Source: Vulcanimicrobiota bacterium (GTDB lineage: Bacteria > Vulcanimicrobiota > Vulcanimicrobiia > Vulcanimicrobiales > Vulcanimicrobiaceae). Taken from it: DNA of 38,424 nucleotides. Shown here in pieces: positions 8,465 to 15,299 of the stretch (the stretch's first letter is position 1; each line of letters starts with the position of its first letter). The notes under the pieces were generated by a model. The model saw only the letters and a program-made list of their open reading frames with translations. It had not been told where the DNA came from and did no database searches. Both the position numbers and the translations under genes were made by a program. The stretch spans positions 1-38,424 of the forward strand of contig JAFAMK010000192.1 in assembly GCA_019233415.1 (NCBI GenBank), written 5' to 3'.

Positions 8465-9196
8465 GTGAAACGCCTACTCCTCATCCTCGGCGCCGCCCTG
8501 ATCGGCGCCCTCGCCCTGTTCCACCCGCTGCCGCGCCCGGGCCCCGTCGCTTCGGCTCGGTCTGCCCACGCGTCTTCGGTTCCTGCGTCTCCGGCGGATG
8601 CTGTGCCGAGTGCCTGGTCAGTGGTTCCCGGAGGCCGGCCTCAACCGCACGACCGTCGCACGCCTGCGTCGCAGACGCTCGTCTACGTCGCGGGCGACGT
8701 CTTCCGCCCCGGTGTCTACGCGGTCGATCCGCTCGGACGAGTCCGCGATGCGGTCGCGCGCGCCGGCGGGACTCGCCCCGACGCCGACCTGGTCGCGATC
8801 AACCTGGCCGCGCACCTTGCCGACGGCGACGAAATCGTCGTTCCGCGTCGCGGCGAAGCCGCGCCGGCTCGCGATGTGCGCGGCAGTGCCCGCTCTGGCG
8901 CCAAGCACAGCAGCCACGGCAGTCACCGGAAGCGCGGCCATCGCCGGCGCAAGCCCGCCGCCGACGGACCGCCGCCCGTCGCCGACGGGCCTCCACCGGT
9001 TGCCGAGGTCGACATCAACAGCGCCGACGCCGCGATCCTGGCGACCGTCCCCGGGATCGGTGACGGCCTCGCCGAGCGGATCGTCGCCTACCGCGCCCAG
9101 AACGGCGCCTTCGCCTCCGTCGACGAGCTGCTGGACGTCGCCGGAATCACCGAACACCGGCTCGACGCCCTGATCCCTTACGTCGTGGCACGCTAG
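8465..9196 (+). CDS. comEA: ComEA-type competence DNA-binding protein
   Basis: This is a membrane-anchored double-stranded DNA receptor for natural transformation (243 residues). An N-terminal hydrophobic segment (KRLLLILGAALIGALALF) anchors it. An SLBB-like domain (VYVAGDVFRPGVYAV onward, about 75-130) is followed by a basic, His/Arg/Lys-rich stretch and a Pro-rich linker. The C-terminal helix-hairpin-helix domain begins VDINSADAAILATVPGIG, the ComEA DNA-binding module. GTG 8465 is chosen because the hydrophobic segment starts right there; there is no clear ribosome site. comEC lies about 7 kb away on the other strand, so both core uptake parts are in the window. Confidence 0.92.
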   Translation: MKRLLLILGAALIGALALFHPLPRPGPVASARSAHASSVPASPADAVPSAWSVVPGGRPQPHDRRTPASQTLVYVAGDVFRPGVYAVDPLGRVRDAVARAGGTRPDADLVAINLAAHLADGDEIVVPRRGEAAPARDVRGSARSGAKHSSHGSHRKRGHRRRKPAADGPPPVADGPPPVAEVDINSADAAILATVPGIGDGLAERIVAYRAQNGAFASVDELLDVAGITEHRLDALIPYVVAR

Positions 9197-9281
9197 CGGC
9201 CGCTGGCCCGGCGGCGCTCGTTGGTACGAAAGCGGACGCACCGGCGTCGGCACGGTGTCCTATCGGGGTAGGAAGCGAAGA

Positions 9282-10010
9282 ATGCTCCTCGCTGCGCTCA
9301 TGACCGGCCTTGTCCTCGCCGCTACCGCAGCGGCGGTCCCCACACGGTCGGGGACAGGGAACGTTCGCGCGACAGTCGACGCTCCCGCGGACGAGTACTT
9401 CGGCCCGTTCAAGTACAGCGCGCTCTCCGTGCGGACGAAGATCGACTTTCTCGCTCGCTCGTATAATGAGCGCTGGCAGGACGACGACGCGATCATCCAC
9501 GACGCGGAGATGCTCGAGACGGCGCTCCGGGCCTGGGCGCAACGCTATCCGCGGGATCACTGGCTTCCGCCGACCGCCTTCCACCTCGCGCAGCTCTACC
9601 AGAACCTGCAGACCCAATCCGGCCGCAACCACGCTACCGCGGCATACCGCTACCTCGCCCAGACCTTCCCCGGCTCGCCCCAAGCGCACCTCGCCCGCGT
9701 GCGCCTCCAGCAGGGCTTCCCGCCGCTCCATGCCGAGTCGCCCGTCTCCCCAACCCCAAACCCGTACGCCCCCACGCCCACCCCGACGCCAACACCCACC
9801 CCGACGCCGACCGCCACCCCAATCCCGACACCCACACCCAGCCCGACGCCGATCCCCGCACGCGGCCGCCACCGCGCACAGCCGACGCCAAGCCCAACCC
9901 CCACGCCACCGCCACCGAGGCCGACCATGACGCCGACGCCGCCGGCCGAAATGCCGACGCCGTCGGCCGCACCCACGCCGTCACGGTCACCGGTCAGGAG
10001 GGGTTCCTAG
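9282..10010 (+). CDS. Secreted helical-repeat protein with Pro-Thr tail
   Basis: This 242-residue exported protein is of unknown function. MLLAALMTGLVLAATAAAVP is a signal peptide. Residues about 35-150 are helical and resemble TPR-type repeats used in outer-membrane or cell-wall assembly proteins (LRAWAQRYPRDHWLPPTAFHLAQLYQ and YRYLAQTFPGSPQAHLARVRL). The last 90 residues are almost pure Pro/Thr/Ser repeats. I chose ATG 9282, which has AGGA 8 nt upstream; a GTG at 9255 would add an Arg-rich leader. The stop overlaps the stop of mazF on the other strand by 3 bases. It lies 85 bp after comEA, so it may be co-transcribed. Confidence 0.78.
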   Translation: MLLAALMTGLVLAATAAAVPTRSGTGNVRATVDAPADEYFGPFKYSALSVRTKIDFLARSYNERWQDDDAIIHDAEMLETALRAWAQRYPRDHWLPPTAFHLAQLYQNLQTQSGRNHATAAYRYLAQTFPGSPQAHLARVRLQQGFPPLHAESPVSPTPNPYAPTPTPTPTPTPTPTATPIPTPTPSPTPIPARGRHRAQPTPSPTPTPPPPRPTMTPTPPAEMPTPSAAPTPSRSPVRRGS

Positions 10011-10342
10011 AGATCGAGCAGCGGCGCGATGAGGTCCGTGATGTGCGCCATCAGGCTGGTATCGACGGCGCCGAGTCGTTCGGCGCGGCGTGCAATCCAG
10101 TCGAGGCTTCGTAACTGGTCGGCGAGCACGACTCCCGTCGCGCCACAGCCGTCCGGGAGCGGCACTTCGAACGGGTAGCCTTTTGCGCGGCTCGTGATGG
10201 GGCAGCAGATCGCGAGGCCGGCCCGTTCGTTGTAGACCCGCGGCGATAAAACGACGGCCGGTCGTCGACCGGCCTGTTCGTGTCCCGCCTGCGGGTTGTG
10301 GTCGAGCCAGACCAGGTCGGCTCGATCGGGGACATATTGCAT
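10007..10342 (-). CDS. mazF: MazF/PemK-family endoribonuclease toxin
   Basis: This is a type II toxin that cuts mRNA at short motifs when not bound by its antitoxin. The 111-residue protein has the PemK/MazF fold markers: the early GEI-like strand DLVWLDHNPQAGHEQAGRRPAVVLSP, the ICCPITSR strand and the basic KGYPFEVPL stretch, then LADQLRSLDW. The ATG shares its A with the last base of the antitoxin stop (TGATG), which gives tight translational coupling. Two GTG codons just upstream are in frame but less likely. The gene order antitoxin-toxin is standard. The 3' end overlaps the convergent Pro-Thr protein gene, both stops lying in one CTAG. Confidence 0.92.
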   Translation of the reverse strand: MQYVPDRADLVWLDHNPQAGHEQAGRRPAVVLSPRVYNERAGLAICCPITSRAKGYPFEVPLPDGCGATGVVLADQLRSLDWIARRAERLGAVDTSLMAHITDLIAPLLDL

Positions 10343-10575
10343 CACCACGCCTCGTTGCCGACCGCCGTGTCGAGGATTTCGGCGTGCCGGTTCTCTGGCG
10401 TAATGCCCGCGACCAGGTCGTCTAACGATCGCCGGTGCGTTCGAGTAACGATGAGGTTGCCGCCCTCGGGGCGCACGTCGACGAGGTCGCCTTCAGCGAG
10501 CCGCGTCGCTTCGAGCACGCCCTTCGGAAGCCGGATCGCGAGGCTGTTACCCCAGCGCGAAATCGTCGCTCGCAT
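10342..10575 (-). CDS. mazE: MazE-family antitoxin (AbrB/SpoVT fold)
   Basis: This is the antitoxin partner of mazF: a 77-residue swapped-hairpin AbrB-type DNA-binding protein. MRATISRWGNSLAIRLPKGV is the classic MazE N-terminus, followed by LAEGDLVDV and an acidic-aromatic C-terminal tail that would wrap around the toxin. The start is fixed by homology at ATG 10575. There is no ribosome site upstream; instead a good -10 (TACAAT, 10585-10590) lies 9 nt before the ATG, so the message is probably leaderless or nearly so. MazE is expected to repress its own promoter with MazF as co-repressor. Confidence 0.9.
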   Translation of the reverse strand: MRATISRWGNSLAIRLPKGVLEATRLAEGDLVDVRPEGGNLIVTRTHRRSLDDLVAGITPENRHAEILDTAVGNEAW

Positions 10576-10584
10576 AGGATATAC

Positions 10585-10619
10585 ATTGTAGATCAAGCTG
10601 GCGGCTTTTCGCAAGCCGC
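10585..10619 (-). promoter_or_regulatory. Predicted mazEF promoter with dyad over the -35
   Basis: Reading on the minus strand, TTGCGA (10614-10609) and TACAAT (10590-10585) are 18 nt apart. The TACAAT is part of a short dyad TACAATGTA. A 7-bp perfect inverted repeat, GCGGCTT/AAGCCGC (10601-10607 and 10613-10619), spans the -35. It may be an operator or the terminator of the TPM-domain gene upstream. The rest of the gap 10620-10680 shows nothing I can name. Confidence 0.45.
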
Positions 10620-10680
10620 AAACAACGAACGCCCGGGATTGCTCCCGAGCGCTCGTGCTCGCTGTTGCGTCGGGGGTCGG

Positions 10681-11709
10681 CTACCAGCCGCCGCCGCCGC
10701 CGCCGCTGTCTCCGCCGCCGCCGGAGTCGCCGCCGCCCCAGCCTCCGCCGGAATCACCGCCGCCGCCGGAGTCGCCCCAGGACGAGCCGCCGATGTTCGA
10801 GGTGTCGATTTGGCCGGGGTCATTCTGCCAGCCGCTCGCGTCGGCTTGCTGGCCGGGGTCGACGCCGCCGGTACCAGCGTAGTTGCCGCCCTCGCCGCCG
10901 CCCCAGCCGCCGCGGTTGCCGAACAGCTCGTTGCCGAGCCAGGCGCCGCCGAGGCCGCCCAGGAGGCCGCTCCAGAAGCCGCCGCCACCGCCGCCGTATC
11001 CGCCGTAGCCCGGACCGTACCCGGGGCCGCCGTACCCGGGGCCGCCGTACCCGGGACCCGGGCCGTAGCCGGGACCGGAGCGCGGGCCGACCATCGCGCG
11101 GAAGAGTCCGCGGATCACGAAGAAGATCACGGCGAGGATGATGAGCCACCAGATCCAGCCCATGCTGAAGCCTCCGCCCGTCTGGCTGCGCTGCACGTTT
11201 CCGGAAGAGATGGCGCCGACGGGCTGACGACCGCGGTTGAGCGACGACTCGTGTCCGCGGTAGGTGTTGATGATGACGCTGACCGCGTTCTGCACGCCGC
11301 CGTCGAAATCGCCGGCCTTGAACGACGCGCGCATCGTCTGCGCGATTGCCTGGTACGAGCCGGACGGGAAGAAGCGCGACGACGCGCGGTCGCCGGCGAT
11401 GCGAATCGCGTGCTCGTTCTTGGCGACGAAGATCTCGACGCCGTTGACCTGCTGCTGCGCGAAACTGCGCTCGATCGCCGCGTCGGGCGACGTGCCGTTC
11501 AGCGAGGTCGTCGTGACGACGACGACTTCTTTGCCGGTCTGCGCGTTGAAGTCGCCGACTTGCTGGTTGATCTGCGTGATCGCGTTCTGCGAAAGCAGGC
11601 TCGCGTCGTCGATCACGTAGCTGCTGCGCGCGGCGAGCGCCGGTGCGACCGCGCTGGCGAGCGCGACGCTGAGGGCTGCGAAGGCAGCGAGCGCTGCCGG
11701 AGCTTTCAT
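10681..11709 (-). CDS. TPM-domain (YgcG-type) membrane protein with Gly-rich tail
   Basis: This 342-residue protein carries a signal peptide (MKAPAALAAFAALSVALASA, APALAA) and a TPM/repair-of-photosystem-type domain at about 28-170 (YVIDDASLLSQ, TGKEVVVVTT, GVEIFVAKNEHAIRI). A membrane segment follows (WIWWLIILAVIFFVIRGLF). The last 130 residues are extremely rich in Gly, Tyr and Ser (GPGYGG and SGGGGD repeats). This is the usual layout of YgcG-like proteins, with the TPM domain outside the membrane and a low-complexity tail. The function is poorly known; acid phosphatase activity has been reported for some TPM domains. GGAGG lies 11 nt before ATG 11709. The tail is built from GCCGCC-type repeats and is prone to length change. 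Confidence 0.86.
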   Translation of the reverse strand: MKAPAALAAFAALSVALASAVAPALAARSSYVIDDASLLSQNAITQINQQVGDFNAQTGKEVVVVTTTSLNGTSPDAAIERSFAQQQVNGVEIFVAKNEHAIRIAGDRASSRFFPSGSYQAIAQTMRASFKAGDFDGGVQNAVSVIINTYRGHESSLNRGRQPVGAISSGNVQRSQTGGGFSMGWIWWLIILAVIFFVIRGLFRAMVGPRSGPGYGPGPGYGGPGYGGPGYGPGYGGYGGGGGGFWSGLLGGLGGAWLGNELFGNRGGWGGGEGGNYAGTGGVDPGQQADASGWQNDPGQIDTSNIGGSSWGDSGGGGDSGGGWGGGDSGGGGDSGGGGGGW

Positions 11710-11779
11710 CGGTGGGTGGTCCTCCGGAGTGTCGGTACCCGGACCCGCCCGGGAAGTTACGAGAAGGGGGACGGTGCCT

Positions 11780-11911
11780 TCAGTGCGCGACGGTGACGAC
11801 CAGCGCGACCCCGACCGAGGTGACCACGAAGATCGCCAGCACGACCCAGACGAATGCTTTGGTGAGGAGGCGGCCGGTCCCGCGCGAGCGGCGGTAGGGT
11901 TTCGGCCTCAC
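11780..11911 (-). CDS. 43-residue single-span membrane protein coupled to rsfS
   Basis: This short gene starts with a GTG (11911) that overlaps the rsfS stop as GTGA. GGAAG lies 4 nt upstream inside rsfS. The product begins MRPKPYRRSRGTGRLLTKAF and continues with a single hydrophobic span (VWVVLAIFVVTSVGVALVVTVAH). The strongly basic N-terminus followed by one membrane helix predicts N-in topology. The function is unknown. It takes the place held by LytR-type cell-wall genes after rsfS in many bacteria, but it is far too short to be one unless it is only an anchor remnant. The 70 bp between it and the TPM gene hold a weak 5-bp stem (11738-11753) and nothing else I can name. Confidence 0.66.
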   Translation of the reverse strand: MRPKPYRRSRGTGRLLTKAFVWVVLAIFVVTSVGVALVVTVAH

Positions 11912-12252
11912 TGCGCTTCCGCCCGCACCTCGGCGACCCGGCCCCAGAGCCGTTCGAGGTTGTAGAACTGGCGCTGGTCGGGCGTGAAGACATGGACGAC
12001 GACGGCGCCCAGGTCGATCAGGATCCAGCCGCCGTCGGCGTGGCCCTCCAGCCGCGGGCGCAGCCCGGCCGCCTCGGCCTTCTCGACGATCGCGTCGGCG
12101 ATCGAGCGCGTCTGGATCGCCGAGCGGCCCGTCATCACGACGAAGGCGTCGGCGACGATGGTCCGTCCGGCCAGGTCGAGGACGGCGATCTCCTCGGCCT
12201 TCTTGTCCTCGGCGGCTTCGCGCACGAGCGCGACGAGATCGGTCTCAGGCAG
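11908..12252 (-). CDS. rsfS: Ribosomal silencing factor RsfS, probable CTG start
   Basis: RsfS binds uL14 and blocks joining of the ribosomal subunits in starvation. The 114-residue frame carries the whole family: LVALVREAAEDKKAEEIAVLDLAG, then DAFVVMTGRS, RPRLEGHADGGWILIDLGAVVVHVF and the C-terminal YNLERLWG. No ATG, GTG or TTG lies at the expected N-terminus. The codon there is CTG (12252), with a strong AAGGAG exactly 7 nt upstream, inside yqeK. The first standard start downstream (GTG in ALVRE) would cut into helix 1 and has no ribosome site. The gene overlaps yqeK by 8 nt and the small membrane protein gene by 4 nt. Confidence 0.92.
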   Translation of the reverse strand: MPETDLVALVREAAEDKKAEEIAVLDLAGRTIVADAFVVMTGRSAIQTRSIADAIVEKAEAAGLRPRLEGHADGGWILIDLGAVVVHVFTPDQRQFYNLERLWGRVAEVRAEAQ

Positions 12253-12835
12253 GGTGCAGCTCCTTCGGGGTCGGGGCGATACCGTAGTGTTCGGCGGCGG
12301 CGAGCGTCTGCGGCGCGACGGCCAGGCCCCGCGCGCGCAGGTACGCGATCGACGAGGCGAGGACGGCGCGCATCGCCGCGTCGAGATCGCGCAGCGCGAG
12401 CGCCGCAAGCTCGGCGCGGTCGGCGAAGTCGCGTCCGGGTTCGAGCCCGTCGGCGAGGTAGACGACCGCGTCCAGCGGTCCCATGACCGCGTCGGCGACG
12501 GTGTGTTTGCGGATCGCCGAGAGCACGCCTTCGTCCTCGACGCCGAAGCGCTCCCGCGCCAGCTCGGCGCTGAGCCGGGCATGGAGCACGATCGGGTTCG
12601 CGCGCTCGAAGTCGTCGATCGGCATCCCGCGCTCCGCGCATTCGCGCAGCAGCCGTTCGGCGGGGTGGAGCCGCGCGAGGTCGTGCAGCAGCCCGGCGAC
12701 GCGCGCGCGAACCGGATCGAGTTCGTGCGCGCGCGCCACGTCCGCGGCCATGCGCGCGACCCGCACGACGTGCGCGTGGCGGTGCCGCTGGCCGAGCGCC
12801 TCGCGCACGTGCCGCGCGGCGCGCGCGAAGCGCAC
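12245..12835 (-). CDS. yqeK: YqeK-type HD-domain diadenosine tetraphosphate hydrolase
   Basis: This 196-residue HD-superfamily phosphohydrolase is of the YqeK family, which splits Ap4A symmetrically into two ADP. Metal ligands are visible: the first His in HRHAHVVRVARMA, the HD pair in AGLLHDLAR, the His of the ANPIVLHARLSA helix, the KHT motif (AIRKHTVADAVMGPLD) and the late Asp in VVYLADGLEP. Its place directly before rsfS is the standard yqeK-rsfS pairing; nadD, often next to it, is absent. GTG 12835 is the listed start, 23 bp after the previous gene, with no strong ribosome site. Confidence 0.9.
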   Translation of the reverse strand: MRFARAARHVREALGQRHRHAHVVRVARMAADVARAHELDPVRARVAGLLHDLARLHPAERLLRECAERGMPIDDFERANPIVLHARLSAELARERFGVEDEGVLSAIRKHTVADAVMGPLDAVVYLADGLEPGRDFADRAELAALALRDLDAAMRAVLASSIAYLRARGLAVAPQTLAAAEHYGIAPTPKELHPA

Positions 12836-12858
12836 GCCGTCCCAGTCGCGCCGGACGG

Positions 12859-13560
12859 TCAGTGGCGCACCTCGCGCAGCACGCTCGCGCCGATCGCGCG
12901 CCCGCCGAGCTTCGCCGGCGCGTACGCGTCGCGCGCGAGCCGCACCAGCAGTTGCTGATCGAACGCGGCGTCGGCGCTCGGCACGACGAGCGTCGCGTTG
13001 CGCACCGCGCCGCCGCGGTCGAGGTCGAGCCGCACGACCGTCGCCTGCGCGCCGCTCCCGTCGGGGACGCCGGTGTGCTTGAGCACCGGCGCGCTGAACG
13101 GGAACCGGCTCTGGACCGGCGTTGGATCGGGCACGTAGCCCAGGCGCAGCATCGTCGCGCGGTCGCCGACGATCACGTGCGCGAGCGTCGCGGTCTTCGG
13201 GTCGAAGACGAGCACGAGGTCGGAGTCTTCACCGCGCCGGAAGACGCGGAAGCTCGCGCCTTCCGTCTCAGCGTCGGCGGCCAGCTCGTCACGCGCGGCC
13301 TCCGAGGTCGTCTTGCCGAACGTGAGCGTGTGCGTCTTGCCGTCGAGGTCGAGCGCGTACGTCGTGCCGGCGGGGAAAGCGAGGTCGACCGCGTGGACGT
13401 TCGCGTCGTCGTCGACGATCGCCGCGACGCTCGCCGACGCGTCGCCGAAGACGACGTGCTGGCCGTCATCGCGCGTCGCGACCGACGCCGGCGCGCCGTA
13501 CGCGCGCACCAGCGCCGCAACGGGCCGGTGCAGCACATCGAGAGCAGGCGGTACAATCAC
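12859..13560 (-). CDS. Protein with TonB-C-like C-terminal domain
   Basis: This is a 233-residue protein. The last 85 residues (from about 150: PFSAPVLKHTGVPDGSG, ATVVRLDLDRGGAVRNATLVVPSADAAFDQQLLVRLARDAYAPAKLGG) match the pattern of TonB C-terminal domains: the beta-alpha-beta fold and the PA..GG ending. The first 145 residues are an unrecognised beta-rich domain. No signal peptide, membrane anchor or Pro-rich spacer is present, so it is not a classic energy transducer and may be a truncated or re-used form. GTG 13560 lies 9 bp from a REP-like repeat, whose insertion may have replaced the original 5' end. It sits between rimI and yqeK on the same strand. Confidence 0.62.
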   Translation of the reverse strand: MIVPPALDVLHRPVAALVRAYGAPASVATRDDGQHVVFGDASASVAAIVDDDANVHAVDLAFPAGTTYALDLDGKTHTLTFGKTTSEAARDELAADAETEGASFRVFRRGEDSDLVLVFDPKTATLAHVIVGDRATMLRLGYVPDPTPVQSRFPFSAPVLKHTGVPDGSGAQATVVRLDLDRGGAVRNATLVVPSADAAFDQQLLVRLARDAYAPAKLGGRAIGASVLREVRH

Positions 13561-13568
13561 AACAGCCC

Positions 13569-13637
13569 CGTCATCCTGAGCTTCAGTTCCCCGTCATCCT
13601 GAGCTTCGGTTCCCCGTCATCCTGAGCTGGTCGAAGG
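13569..13637. repeat. REP-like repeat locus A with 23-bp tandem units
   Basis: GTCATCCTGAGCT starts at 13569, 13592 and 13615, an exact 23-bp period. The third unit continues into the full arm ending GGTCGAAGGG at 13637. The first two units are cut short and end in TTCAGTTCCCC and TTCGGTTCCCC. The element overlaps the 3' end of rimI and stops 9 bp from the start of the TonB-C-like gene. It is the same family as the copies at 30416-30475 and 38119-38264. Confidence 0.85.
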
Positions 13638-14192
13638 GCGGCGCCGCGCGATCTCCGCGTCGAGCGCGCGGCGCAGCACGCGCAGCCGCGCACCGTACAG
13701 CTCGCCTTTGAGGTTACCGGCCCACATCACGAGCGCGTTCTCGCCGTTGTCGCTGTAGTAGCCGCGCCGCGTCGAGACGGTCGTGAAGCCGTACTTGCGG
13801 TAGAGCCGCTGCGCGGATTCGTTCGACTCGCGCACCTCGAGCGTGATCCACGACGCGCCCTGCGCGATCGCTTCGTCGAGCAGCTTCAGGAGCATCTCCT
13901 CGCCGAGCTTGCGGCCGCGGTAGTCCGGGTGAACGGCGATCGTCGTGACGTGCGAGTCTTCGAGAATCACCCAGATGCCGCCGTACGCAACGACCGCGTC
14001 GCCGACGCGCCCGACGAAGTAGTGCGCGAGCTTGTTGTCGCGAATCTCGTTCGCGAACGCGTTCTGCGGCCACGCCGTCGTGAACGAGAGCTCCTCGATC
14101 CGCAGCACCGCGGTCAAATCGGCCGGCGTCATCACGTCGATGCGCATCGCCTTCGGCTCGTCCGAGCCAGGCGGAAAGAGTTCCGCCTTCAC
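13617..14192 (-). CDS. rimI: GNAT N-acetyltransferase, RimI-like
   Basis: This acetyltransferase uses acetyl-CoA on a protein N-terminus, in the RimI family that modifies ribosomal protein S18. The GNAT core is complete: MTPADLTAVLRIEELSF, then VTTIAVHPDYRGRKLGEEML (acetyl-CoA loop) and LEVRESNESAQRLYRKYGF. It is 191 residues, longer than usual (about 150), through a C-terminal extension. The last residues RRPSTSSG and the stop codon are encoded by the REP-like repeat. GTG 14192 overlaps the tsaB stop (GTGA). ATG 14147 (MRIDVMTPADL) is an alternative that fits the family length better. tsaE-tsaB-rimI is a standard cluster; tsaD, often next, is missing here. Confidence 0.9.
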   Translation of the reverse strand: MKAELFPPGSDEPKAMRIDVMTPADLTAVLRIEELSFTTAWPQNAFANEIRDNKLAHYFVGRVGDAVVAYGGIWVILEDSHVTTIAVHPDYRGRKLGEEMLLKLLDEAIAQGASWITLEVRESNESAQRLYRKYGFTTVSTRRGYYSDNGENALVMWAGNLKGELYGARLRVLRRALDAEIARRRPSTSSG

Positions 14193-14833
14193 GGCTTGCG
14201 CTGCGTCACGGCCGGGGCTTCGCCGTAGTCGGGGGCGAGCGCGTGCGGCGTAGGGCTCGGCGCGCGGTGGTGGGCCAGCTGGGCGATCGCGACGGCAGGG
14301 ACGTCCGCTCGGGGCGGTAGCGCGCGCACGGTCCAGCCGCGTTCGGCGATCTCCGAGAGCACGTCCTCTGTATTCCCGACCACGTGCAGCATACCGGGGT
14401 CCGCCGGAAGCAGCCGGTCGAGGACCTCGGCGGTCGCGCCGCAGGCGGTCGCGCCACCGTCGGCGGTGTGCAGCCGGGCGCAGATAACCCCGCGCCGGCC
14501 CTGGACGACGGCCAGCACCGGGAGCGGCGCTGCGTCGGGTTCGAGCGCGTCGTACGAGGAGACGCCGACCAGCGGGAGCCCGCTCCCGTAGGCCAGCGAC
14601 TTCGCATAGGACACCGCGATCCGGACTCCGGTGAACGAGCCGGGGCCGAGGCCGACGGCAAGCACGTCCAGGTCGCGCAGCCGCAGCCCGGCCTCGCCGA
14701 GGAGCCCTTCGATCCGCGCAAGCCCGGCTTCGAGCGCGTCCTGCCGGCCGCTCGCCGAGACGTGCAGGCGCACGCCGTCGTCGAGCGCCGCGGAGAAGCC
14801 CCCGAGCGCCGCGTCGAGCGCGAGAACCTTCAC
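14189..14833 (-). CDS. tsaB: tRNA t6A modification protein TsaB
   Basis: This is the non-catalytic partner of TsaD in making N6-threonylcarbamoyladenosine at position 37 of ANN-decoding tRNAs. The 214-residue protein begins MKVLALDAALGGFSAAL from GTG 14833, which overlaps the tsaE stop as GTGA. The defining motif LGPGSFTGVRIAVSYAKSLA is present near residue 70, followed by VGVSSYDAL. The ASKHA fold is single and short in its C-terminal lobe, as normal for TsaB. The C-terminus overlaps rimI by 4 nt. The start is clear because the frame upstream lies inside tsaE. Confidence 0.93.
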   Translation of the reverse strand: MKVLALDAALGGFSAALDDGVRLHVSASGRQDALEAGLARIEGLLGEAGLRLRDLDVLAVGLGPGSFTGVRIAVSYAKSLAYGSGLPLVGVSSYDALEPDAAPLPVLAVVQGRRGVICARLHTADGGATACGATAEVLDRLLPADPGMLHVVGNTEDVLSEIAERGWTVRALPPRADVPAVAIAQLAHHRAPSPTPHALAPDYGEAPAVTQRKP

Positions 14834-15288
14834 GGCCGCCGGCGTGGCGGGGCGCTGATGCGGACGGTGCGCGGGTCGTCGCCGGCTCCGGCGATCGTCA
14901 CCTCGATCCGGTCCGGCGGAAGCCAGCCCGGCGCGCGCTCCGGCCACTCGACCAGCGCGATCCGGTCGGGCGCGAACGCCTCGTCGAGCGCAAGGTCGGG
15001 CAGCTCGGCGGCGGCGTCCTCGATTCGGTAGAGGTCGACGTGCTCGATCGGCGGCGCGTCGGCGCCAGGCGGCGGGTCGTAGCGCTGGCGGAAGACGAAC
15101 GTCGGGCTGCTCACCCCCGCGTCCGAACCGTGGAGCGCCGCGACGACGGCGCGCACGAAGGTCGTCTTTCCCGCGCCGAGCGGGCCCGCGAGTGCGACGA
15201 CATCGCCGCGCCGCAGCGTGCGGGCGAACGCGCGCGCCCGAGCGTCGAAGGCGGGCAGGTCGTCGAGGACGTCTTCCGTTGCAGTCAG
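14830..15288 (-). CDS. tsaE: tRNA t6A modification ATPase TsaE, no standard start codon
   Basis: This is the P-loop ATPase that resets the TsaB-TsaD complex. The Walker A (GPLGAGKTTF) is preceded by LRRGDVVALA as in the family, and SSPTF, HVDLYR and LVEWPER follow in normal order. A standard length of about 150 residues needs a start near 15290. Between the in-frame TGA at 15336-15334 and the Walker A there is no ATG, GTG or TTG. Only ATT (15291) and CTG (15288) fit. I list CTG, giving 152 residues, but there is no ribosome site to decide. The first GTG downstream lies inside the P-loop region and would destroy the enzyme. It heads the tsaE-tsaB-rimI unit. Confidence 0.87.
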   Translation of the reverse strand: MTATEDVLDDLPAFDARARAFARTLRRGDVVALAGPLGAGKTTFVRAVVAALHGSDAGVSSPTFVFRQRYDPPPGADAPPIEHVDLYRIEDAAAELPDLALDEAFAPDRIALVEWPERAPGWLPPDRIEVTIAGAGDDPRTVRISAPPRRRP

Positions 15289-15299
15289 AATGGTGTCAG

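Noticed and set aside
11757..11993. A 78-codon minus-strand frame after yqeK-rsfS.
   Set aside because: It lies in a different frame from rsfS and lacks a ribosome site. The 43-codon frame at 11780-11911 has GTGA coupling and a membrane span and is the better gene.
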